Below are positions 6,511 to 12,062 of a DNA stretch of 12,062 nucleotides, piece by piece. The notes beneath the pieces are model-generated. The model was not told where the DNA came from. It saw only the letters and a list, made by a program, of their open reading frames with translations, and did not search any database. The translations under genes and the position numbers were made by a program. How positions within the stretch are numbered: the stretch's first letter is position 1; every line of letters begins with the position of its first letter. Source of the DNA: Acidimicrobiaceae bacterium (GTDB lineage: Bacteria > Actinomycetota > Acidimicrobiia > Acidimicrobiales > UBA8592); NCBI GenBank assembly GCA_002722525.1, contig PBMJ01000021.1, positions 36,947 to 49,008 on the forward strand, given 5' to 3'.

Positions 6511-6891
6511 CTAGAGGGTATATGAGCGGAGTAGATGGTTCCATGAACACTGCGTGCATACTTCAACCATGTAGCAAGTAAAAGTCCCTTTTCTTTTTCG
6601 GATCCGATCTAGATCACCCGAAGAATTTACACATCTTCCATGAGAAGGTAAACGGGGCCCGAAAACATACGACACTATTCGAATCGCCTCCTTGTCGCAT
6701 ACAGGACATGTATCTGTGGTGTGTTCGGAATAGTGATGTGCAGCACGAAGAAGTTCGGAATGCGCATCACAAATATCATGACGGGTGAGTTCGCCTCGTT
6801 CGTATTGTCGAAGAACTCGGTTACGTTCCAGAAGGAAACTAATATCACCAGCAGAGTGAGCTTCTGCAAGCTTTGACGGAATAAACCCCAT
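6511..6891 (-). CDS. DUF5318-like actinobacterial protein with paired CxxC motifs
   Basis: This 126-residue protein has an N-terminal helical half (about 1-57, rich in Arg, Glu and His) and a C-terminal half with CPVC (62-65) and CTQC (112-115), which together could hold a zinc ion. The segments VSYVFGP, TCYMVEVC and CSWNHLLRSY (115-124) look like the DUF5318 family of actinobacteria, which has no known function. From memory, the M. tuberculosis member Rv0049 lies just before ponA1 and the rpsF-dnaB cluster, so a location a few genes upstream of rpsF fits. The start ATG 6891 lacks a clear ribosome binding site. It lies 61 bases after pcnA on the same strand. The family name is recognised by eye. 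Confidence 0.78.
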   Translation of the reverse strand: MGFIPSKLAEAHSAGDISFLLERNRVLRQYERGELTRHDICDAHSELLRAAHHYSEHTTDTCPVCDKEAIRIVSYVFGPRLPSHGRCVNSSGDLDRIRKRKGTFTCYMVEVCTQCSWNHLLRSYTL

Positions 6892-6952
6892 GGCGTAACA
6901 CTAGTAGTCAAATGGAAAAGTGTTGGTGCCGATAGTGTAATTATCGTCTCGT

Positions 6953-8203
6953 TTAGTTCCGATTCTTTTCCTCTGATGTACTTGATCTTGTGTTCCACCA
7001 ATCTTGAAGTATCTCCTGAGCGTCTTCACTTGAAAAAGGACCATTATCAAAACGTAATTTTTGTAGGTGTTGAAGGGCTTCACCGATAATTCGTCCTTCT
7101 TCAATCTCCAGAAGTTGAATAATTTCATTACCACTAATCGGAAGTGAGAAATCATTTAGATCATCACCAAGTCGAATTCTTGTATCTTCCATTTTTTCCC
7201 AGATATCTTCAACGTTGTCACCAAGTGTTAGGGCAATGAGATAGCTCACCGCACGTTTATCCCCTACCTGCTGATACCAACGTCGATAGTCAGATTCGCT
7301 ACTTGGGTCATCAAGGATGCCGTTCGCTCCAGCTATAACTTGTTGAATAGTTGAAATTCGCTCCTTCGAATACCTTAAGTTCTGTAATCGTTTCACACAC
7401 TCATGTGACTGAGTCGTCGCTAGGAGAGCGGCTACACGTATGTTCGGATCTGTGGGAAGGTTCAAAAGGTACTGAAATCGCTGCGGAGCAACTTCGGGCA
7501 GAAAGGTTTTAAGAAGCCCAGTTGCATGTAGGAGGTGAAGTCCCCTATCGGGATTTGGAGCTTGAAGGAGTTTGTCTAACTCACCGATGATCCGCTCAGC
7601 TGAGACAATATCAAACCTATCGATGAGAGCATGAATGGCGCTAACTAACTCTGGGACAGGGGTGAGGTTGTAGGCTGCAGTGAACCGGGCTGCTCGGAGC
7701 ATTCTTAAGGGGTCATCAGAAAATGATTCTTCCGGTGTTAAAGGAGTTCGCAGCAATCCTTCCAAAAGGTCACTTTCCCCATTAAATGGGTCGATCAAAG
7801 TGCCTTCGGGAAGCGAAATCGCCATAGCATTAATTGTGAAGTCTCGGCGAGATAAATCTTCATCAATGTTGGTGGAATATGTAACTTCGGGTTTGCGAGA
7901 GTCGGGATCGTAACTTTCCGCCCGATGCGTCGTTATTTCATAGATTCGGTCGTTGTAATGAATGCCTATCGTGCCGAACTTTTCGCCTGGAAGCCAGAGA
8001 TTCGTTGCGATAGGGGCAACAATCTGTTTAATTTCTTCAGGTAGGGCATCAGTCGTGAGATCAAGGTCTACTTCTGAGGTGATTTCACTTTTAAGAAAGA
8101 GATCGCGGACAATTCCACCAACTAAATAAAGTGATTTATTCGCTAGAAGGAATTGGTTTGTGAGTTCTTCAGTTTCTTGAATGAGGTTAGGTAGATTATC
8201 CAT
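6953..8203 (-). CDS. pcnA: CCA-adding enzyme (tRNA nucleotidyltransferase), shortened, without visible HD motif
   Basis: This class II nucleotidyltransferase builds or repairs the 3' CCA end of tRNAs. The catalytic head is complete: LYLVGGIVRDLFL (25-37), VDLDLTT with Asp46 and Asp48 as metal ligands, the RRDFTINAMA motif (119-128) and DDPLRMLRAARF (163-174). Actinobacterial homologues are usually about 470-490 residues and carry an HD phosphohydrolase region after the neck. Here the protein has 416 residues, and the corresponding stretch (about 235-285) passes from FLPEVAPQRFQYLL to RVAALLATTQSHECVKRLQN without an HD pair or the expected HDxGK-type motif. Nucleotide addition should remain. 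The ATG at 8203 is two bases after the deacetylase stop, implying coupled translation. The symbol follows mycobacterial usage; cca is also used. Confidence 0.93.
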   Translation of the reverse strand: MDNLPNLIQETEELTNQFLLANKSLYLVGGIVRDLFLKSEITSEVDLDLTTDALPEEIKQIVAPIATNLWLPGEKFGTIGIHYNDRIYEITTHRAESYDPDSRKPEVTYSTNIDEDLSRRDFTINAMAISLPEGTLIDPFNGESDLLEGLLRTPLTPEESFSDDPLRMLRAARFTAAYNLTPVPELVSAIHALIDRFDIVSAERIIGELDKLLQAPNPDRGLHLLHATGLLKTFLPEVAPQRFQYLLNLPTDPNIRVAALLATTQSHECVKRLQNLRYSKERISTIQQVIAGANGILDDPSSESDYRRWYQQVGDKRAVSYLIALTLGDNVEDIWEKMEDTRIRLGDDLNDFSLPISGNEIIQLLEIEEGRIIGEALQHLQKLRFDNGPFSSEDAQEILQDWWNTRSSTSEEKNRN

Positions 8204-8205
8204 AG

Positions 8206-9252
8206 TTACGAGTTTCTAGCGTGAAATTTAGCGATGGATTCAACAGCTTCTTTTCCTGGGCCATTCTGAGTGGGTTTCTCAGGATAGAGAGGGTCTCCCG
8301 CAAGTGTTCGAAGCACTGCTGCCGTTGATAGTCGTAAGGCTTCAAGGTCATATCCTCCTTCAAGAAATACTAAGCGCCTGCCTGGAGGAACAGCTTTTAT
8401 TATTTCGGAAGTGAGGTCAGCGTAGTCTCCGGAGGTCAAACCAAGGCTTGCAACTGGGTCATTTCGATGTGAATCGAAACCTGCAGAAATGATCAGCCAT
8501 GAAGGATTGAAAAGAGCTATCTTCGGTTGAATAATTTGCTCCCACGCTTTCCGATAGTGATCACCTGTCGTCCGAGAAGGAAACGGAAAATTCATTGTGG
8601 TTCCTACTCCTTGTCCGGTTCCGGCCTCTTCTACTTTCCCTGTACCGGGATATAAGGGCCACTCATGAAAAGAAACAAAGAAAACATTTGGTTCTTCATA
8701 AAATATCGCCTGCGTGCCGTTCCCATGGTGGGCGTCGTAATCGACTATCAAAACTCTTTGGCCGGCATCCACCAGATATTTGGCAGCAATCGCAACATTA
8801 TTGAGGAAACAAAACCCCATCGATTGGTTTGAGGTTGCGTGATGTCCTGGGGGACGTACTGCACAAAATGATGCATCATAGGAACCTTGAGTCAATTCAC
8901 GGACTGCTTGTATGCCTGCGCCTGCAGATATTTGAGCTGCCTCCCAAGAATGTTCACTCATTTTGGTATCTGGATCTATACGGCCCCCTCCCTGCGCATT
9001 AACTTTTTCGAGCTCCTCAATAAAACCAGCATCATGGACTTGCAAAATCTCTTTCCGTTTGATTGGTTCTGCTTCTATATGAATAAGTGAGCTTCCTAGA
9101 TCACTCAGTACAGCTCCTTCCTGAACAGCCGTTAGTCGCTCAGGTCGTTCAGGGTGCTGCTTCCCTGGATGATGATCAAAACATAGATCATTCGATAAAA
9201 AAAGAATAGGCACATCAAAACAGTACTGCTCTATTGCTCCCCTAGCGACCAA
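8206..9252 (-). CDS. Histone-deacetylase family (AcuC / acetylpolyamine amidohydrolase-like) zinc hydrolase
   Basis: Members of this family remove acetyl groups from lysine side chains or polyamines using zinc. All key residues are present in the 348-residue frame: HPERPERL (33-40), RPPGHHA (133-139, catalytic His137-His138), DYDAHHGNGT (171-180, zinc ligands Asp173 and His175), SAGFDSHRNDP (256-266, zinc ligand Asp260) and EGGYD (298-302, Tyr301). It should be catalytically active; whether it acts on acetyl-lysine proteins such as acetyl-CoA synthetase, or on polyamines, is not evident. The frame opens with TTG at 9252, but conserved similarity begins near GTG 9213 (VPILFLSND). An AGGGGAG site lies between the two and fits neither well, so the start is uncertain. 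It is the first gene of the minus-strand group, directly upstream of pcnA. Confidence 0.93.
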   Translation of the reverse strand: MVARGAIEQYCFDVPILFLSNDLCFDHHPGKQHPERPERLTAVQEGAVLSDLGSSLIHIEAEPIKRKEILQVHDAGFIEELEKVNAQGGGRIDPDTKMSEHSWEAAQISAGAGIQAVRELTQGSYDASFCAVRPPGHHATSNQSMGFCFLNNVAIAAKYLVDAGQRVLIVDYDAHHGNGTQAIFYEEPNVFFVSFHEWPLYPGTGKVEEAGTGQGVGTTMNFPFPSRTTGDHYRKAWEQIIQPKIALFNPSWLIISAGFDSHRNDPVASLGLTSGDYADLTSEIIKAVPPGRRLVFLEGGYDLEALRLSTAAVLRTLAGDPLYPEKPTQNGPGKEAVESIAKFHARNS

Positions 9253-9296
9253 CTGCAGATAATGCAGAAAATCAATGCTTCTACTTAGATTAGAAA

Positions 9297-9325
9297 AATA
9301 TCCTAAAAACCATGAAATTAGTGAA
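9297..9325 (-). promoter_or_regulatory. Candidate promoter for the deacetylase-pcnA group
   Basis: On the minus strand TTCACT (9325-9320) and GATATT (9302-9297) are separated by 17 bases. The -35 half overlaps one arm of the GTGAACAG inverted repeat. The -10 match is only 4 of 6, so the call rests partly on its mirror symmetry with the plus-strand promoter. Confidence 0.4.
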
Positions 9326-9361
9326 CAGAATATATATTCACTCTTTAAATTACCTGTTCAC
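9321..9361. repeat. Inverted repeat GTGAACAG / CTGTTCAC in the divergent control region
   Basis: GTGAACAG (9321-9328) and CTGTTCAC (9354-9361) are perfect 8-base inverted arms, centre to centre about 33 bases, close to three helical turns. Between them is a 12-base palindrome GAATATATATTC (9328-9339) and a third half-site TTCAC (9337-9341), so GTGAA occurs three times in 41 bases. Each outer arm overlaps a -35-like box pointing outward. The arrangement suits a dimeric regulator acting on both promoters; no regulator gene is adjacent, and the role is inferred. Confidence 0.45.
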
Positions 9362-9386
9362 AGGCATTTCTATAGAAAAATACTAT
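9357..9386 (+). promoter_or_regulatory. Candidate promoter for the DegV-pseudokinase group
   Basis: TTCACA (9357-9362) matches the -35 consensus at 5 of 6 bases and TACTAT (9381-9386) matches the -10 at 4 of 6, with an 18-base spacer. Transcription would start near 9393, giving a leader of about 67 bases before degV. The -35 overlaps the right arm of the inverted repeat. Confidence 0.42.
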
Positions 9387-9459
9387 TAATTATGGGAAGT
9401 TCTGAACTTAGCTACTACCCTCATGCTTTGCCTAATGCTTTGAAATCCTAGGGGATATT

Positions 9460-10296
9460 ATGACTGTTCGAATAGTAACCGATAGCGCTTGCGATATTTC
9501 ATTAGACGAAGCTGCGCAGCTAAATATTAAGATCGTTCCTTTGTCCATACGATTCGGGGAAGAAGAATTTACCGATCTTGCAGATATTTCTGTCACTGAG
9601 TTTTATCAAAAGATGGAGGCTAGCGATCTTCTACCTGCGACGGCCGCTCCATCACCTGGTGCATTTGAAAGTGCTTTCCGCAAATGTCATGAAGAAGGTG
9701 CGACAGGGGTAGTTTGTATAAATCTTTCAATAGCACTCTCAGCAACTGGTCAAGCTGCTCAATTAGCTGCGGAAGGGGTCAATGAACTTATAGATGTAGC
9801 TTGTGTTGATTCGGAATCAATTACCGCAGGATTGGGAACAATTATTCGAAAAGCGGCTAAAGCTGCTAATGAGGGGGCATCAATAAACGAAATAGTGTCA
9901 CTGGTAGAGAATTTACGTTCTAGAACCCGTATTATCGCCACACTCGATACGTTAGAAAATTTAAAAAAGGGTGGGCGTATCGGGGGCGCGGCAGCAATGT
10001 TGGGGACGATGGTTCAAATAAAACCCTGCCTTGATTTAAGTTCTGGTGAAGTGGTAGAGGCTGGAAGACAGAGGACACGAAAAAAGGCTTGTCAATGGTT
10101 ACGCGAAGAACTTTCTCAAGCTGGTGAAGTCGAATCAGTCTCAATTATTCATGGGAATGCCCCAGACGTTGAGGAGTTTCATGCCTCCTTGGCGGATATT
10201 GTCCCACTTGACCAGATTCGAGTTACACAACTTGGTTCAGTAATAGGCACACACGGAGGTCCAAGGGTTCTTGGCCTGACCTTTCTCGTCAAATAA
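9460..10296 (+). CDS. DegV family fatty-acid-binding protein
   Basis: DegV proteins bind one fatty acid in a buried pocket; the FakB members of Firmicutes present it to the kinase FakA for phosphorylation. The 278 residues are full length. Marks include RIVTDSACDIS (4-14), ATAAPSPGAFESAF (60-73), INLSIALSATGQAAQLA (87-103), a TLENLKKGGRIGGAAA segment and the C-terminal VIGTHGGPRVLG (261-272), all in the usual order. No FakA-like kinase is in the window, so the partner and lipid are unknown. ATG 9460 follows AGGGGA by a short gap. The gene opens the plus-strand group, 40 bases before the pseudokinase. Confidence 0.93.
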   Translation: MTVRIVTDSACDISLDEAAQLNIKIVPLSIRFGEEEFTDLADISVTEFYQKMEASDLLPATAAPSPGAFESAFRKCHEEGATGVVCINLSIALSATGQAAQLAAEGVNELIDVACVDSESITAGLGTIIRKAAKAANEGASINEIVSLVENLRSRTRIIATLDTLENLKKGGRIGGAAAMLGTMVQIKPCLDLSSGEVVEAGRQRTRKKACQWLREELSQAGEVESVSIIHGNAPDVEEFHASLADIVPLDQIRVTQLGSVIGTHGGPRVLGLTFLVK

Positions 10297-10336
10297 TTTA
10301 AGATAGACCGAAGGACAATTTGCCTTTGGGAAATCT

Positions 10337-11929
10337 ATGCCTGACTATCCATTACACCCCGATACACCAATTTTAACTGGAAGAAAATTATCCGGTCGTT
10401 ATGTATTGAAAACCCCAATTTTTCTGGGTAAAACAATCCAGGTATGGGAAGCTGATGATCTAGTTTTGTCTAGAAAAGTTGCTATCAAACTAACGCACCC
10501 ACATCTCATCTCTGAATCAGCATTTATTCGTGAATTTAGAACAAGAGCACGAACAACTGCTCAATTAAATCATCCCTCTATTGTGACGATTTATGACACA
10601 ACAGGTGATGAAGAAATGGAAGCAATCGTTATGGAGTTGATCGAGGGTATGACATTGAGGTCATACCTCGATGAAATAGGAACCATGTCTCCAGCGAAAG
10701 TGCTAAACGTCCTCACACAAGTTGTAGATGCGTTACAACATGCACACCAACAAGGAATCATTCATGGTGATCTAAACCCAGAGAATATTTTTCTATGTTC
10801 CGAACAAAAAGTGAAAGTTTCGGGGTTTGGACTGTCTACTGCTGAAAATATACTTCGAGCAGCAAGTGCCGATTTTCGGGAAGCCCAGAGCAATTACCTT
10901 TCCCCTGAACAGCTCGTTGGTAAAAATCCAAATGAACAAAGCGATATATATGCACTCGGCCGTATTATCTTAGAATTAGTTACTGGAATCCCTCCCGAAA
11001 AGATAAATCAGAGCTCTTTAAATTCGTTGGAAGATACGCTTAAACAACTACAAATAGAACTACCGATCGTATTTCTTGAAGCTCTAAGAAAAGCGATTAA
11101 TGCCGAGCCGAAAAACAGATTTACAACTCCTATAGCTTTTCGTTCAGCGATGAACCCCGAAACGCCTCAAGAGAATGGTAAAAATAAAAGTATGGACTTT
11201 AACCCAAAAACAAAGCAAAGAGACTTTAACCAAGTCGTTACAGCTTTATTAACAATAGGAATTGTCTTTACCTTTATTTTTGGAATTATTTATGCAGCTG
11301 GCCTAGATGATGACCTATTCGGAAATAGCTCTTCCGGAACAACGGACTCTTCAGAAAATAATGAAGAAGTAAATTCCGGCGTGGAAGAAAACTCCGAAAA
11401 TGTTATAAGTGAAGAAACAAGCAACAACGAAGAAGGTACAACCGAAGAAGTTCCGAATCCGACAGCACGTGAGGTTGTACCCTCCCCTATCTTTGAAGAA
11501 ACACCAATAGTCGCAGCAGAGGACTTCGACCCGCTGGGTGATGGAGTTGAGCATCCTGAACTGCTTACAAATTTATTTGATAATGACTCATCAACTGCTT
11601 GGAAAACTGAAACATACGGCCACAGATCTCTTGGATTCCTCAAGCCGGGTGTTGGAGTAGTTGTTCAACTAGAAAAATCAATAGCTCTTCGAAGCATTGA
11701 AATTGAAACCGCCGCCATTGGGTGGTCTGGGGAAATTTACGTCTCTAATACCATTGGCGCTTCTCTTGAAGCATGGGGTAGTCCTGTAGCTCTCATTGAA
11801 GCAAGTTCAGGTACAGCTGATATTGATTTAAGCGGAAATAATGGACAAATGGTCCTTCTATGGATAACTGATCTAGGAGATGCTCCACCTTCTTTAAAGA
11901 TCGAGATTACAGAAATTCGAATTAGCTGA
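10337..11929 (+). CDS. Membrane pseudokinase with discoidin-like extracellular domain
   Basis: The 530-residue protein has a Ser/Thr kinase-like domain (about 17-272), one membrane helix (about 299-321), a Glu/Asn/Ser-rich linker (about 323-400) and a C-terminal beta-rich, discoidin-like domain (about 404-530; LFDNDSSTAWKTETYG, FLKPGVGVVVQL). Kinase marks that remain are VAIK (Lys51), HGDLNPEN (Asp145, Asn150), SPEQ (189-192) and SDIYALG (202-208). The glycine loop is lost (FLGKTIQVWEA), and DFG is replaced by GFG (163-165), so the metal-binding Asp is missing and the protein is probably inactive as a kinase. In M. tuberculosis the same kinase-helix-discoidin order forms the second half of the MurJ fusion Rv3910, which binds FhaA and lies beside sigM. 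Here it is separate from any MurJ. It sits between DegV and a sigma factor. A role in peptidoglycan synthesis control is inferred from that relation. Confidence 0.88.
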   Translation: MPDYPLHPDTPILTGRKLSGRYVLKTPIFLGKTIQVWEADDLVLSRKVAIKLTHPHLISESAFIREFRTRARTTAQLNHPSIVTIYDTTGDEEMEAIVMELIEGMTLRSYLDEIGTMSPAKVLNVLTQVVDALQHAHQQGIIHGDLNPENIFLCSEQKVKVSGFGLSTAENILRAASADFREAQSNYLSPEQLVGKNPNEQSDIYALGRIILELVTGIPPEKINQSSLNSLEDTLKQLQIELPIVFLEALRKAINAEPKNRFTTPIAFRSAMNPETPQENGKNKSMDFNPKTKQRDFNQVVTALLTIGIVFTFIFGIIYAAGLDDDLFGNSSSGTTDSSENNEEVNSGVEENSENVISEETSNNEEGTTEEVPNPTAREVVPSPIFEETPIVAAEDFDPLGDGVEHPELLTNLFDNDSSTAWKTETYGHRSLGFLKPGVGVVVQLEKSIALRSIEIETAAIGWSGEIYVSNTIGASLEAWGSPVALIEASSGTADIDLSGNNGQMVLLWITDLGDAPPSLKIEITEIRIS

Positions 11930-11958
11930 GCCTTGCACCTTCCTCTCTTTGTTGAAAG

Positions 11959-12062
11959 CTGTACAGTTTTACTATCGAAAAGTCTGAAGAGTTACGATTA
12001 GTCCACTTAGCACAGTCGGGAGACCATGCTGCTCTTGAGTCTCTACTCCGTGAGAACTATGG
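11959..12062 (+). CDS. ECF-type RNA polymerase sigma factor, N-terminal fragment (window edge); start unclear
   Basis: From about 11986 to the edge one frame reads EELRLVHLAQSGDHAALESL and then LRENYG, the pattern of sigma region 2.1 at the N-terminus of ECF sigma factors. The position right after the pseudokinase matches sigM after the MurJ-pseudokinase gene in mycobacteria. The frame is closed upstream by TGA at 11953-11955, and between that stop and the similarity there is no ATG, GTG or TTG. Only CTG 11959 or the rare ATC 11974 could start it. A TTG at 11952 lies in the neighbouring frame, so a one-base sequence error is another explanation. About 35 residues are visible, so the subgroup cannot be fixed. 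Confidence 0.6.
   Translation, partial: MYSFTIEKSEELRLVHLAQSGDHAALESLLRENY

Noticed and set aside
11290..11643. Minus-strand open frame of 117 codons rich in Ser and Glu
   Set aside because: It is the antisense of the low-complexity linker of the pseudokinase; the composition bias explains the open frame.
1..12062. Defence island, CRISPR array, prophage or insertion sequence
   Set aside because: No direct repeat array, transposase, integrase, toxin pair or phage gene is visible; nearly all genes are housekeeping genes.

Overview
This window comes from the chromosome of an actinobacterium. It carries the actinobacterial neighbourhood rpsF-ssb-rpsR-rplI-dnaB. It also has a small CxxC protein that looks like the actinobacteria-restricted DUF5318 family, a CCA-adding enzyme, and a membrane pseudokinase of the kind that is fused to MurJ in Mycobacterium. 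The base composition is AT-leaning for this phylum, starts are often GTG or TTG, and intergenic gaps are short. That would fit a streamlined lineage, for example an aquatic Acidimicrobiia relative, but the taxonomy is inference. The gene set is the kind usually found near the origin of replication.

Layout, left to right. From 1 to 4708 everything is on the minus strand, so transcription runs from high to low coordinates: panB (4708-3824), then, behind a hairpin leader, rpsF, ssb, rpsR, rplI, a small cupin gene, and dnaB, which runs off the left edge after 458 codons. From 4709 to 4959 is an AT-rich gap with a plausible panB promoter. A single plus-strand gene at 4960-5424 encodes an unrecognised exported protein. 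From 5473 to 9252 the minus strand carries an HDAC-family deacetylase, the CCA-adding enzyme, the DUF5318-like protein and a luciferase-like oxidoreductase, in that transcriptional order. From 9253 to 9459 is an AT-rich divergent control region with an inverted repeat and mirrored promoter-like boxes. From 9460 the plus strand carries a DegV protein, a transmembrane pseudokinase with a discoidin-like outer domain, and the first part of an ECF-type sigma factor cut by the right edge.

The left half is the replication and ribosome cluster: bS6, SSB, bS18, bL9 and DnaB, with a candidate S6:S18-binding leader. The right half resembles the second origin-proximal actinobacterial block (pcnA, MurJ-pseudokinase, sigM), here without murJ in the window. 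The two blocks lie side by side.

No stretch longer than 300 bases lacks a gene. I saw no tRNA, rRNA, insertion sequence, phage gene, CRISPR array or other mobile element. I did not find a clear new multi-gene system. The most unusual items are the long charged tail on bS18, the stand-alone pseudokinase, the shortened CCA-adding enzyme, the divergent control region, and a sigma-factor reading frame with no ordinary start codon.
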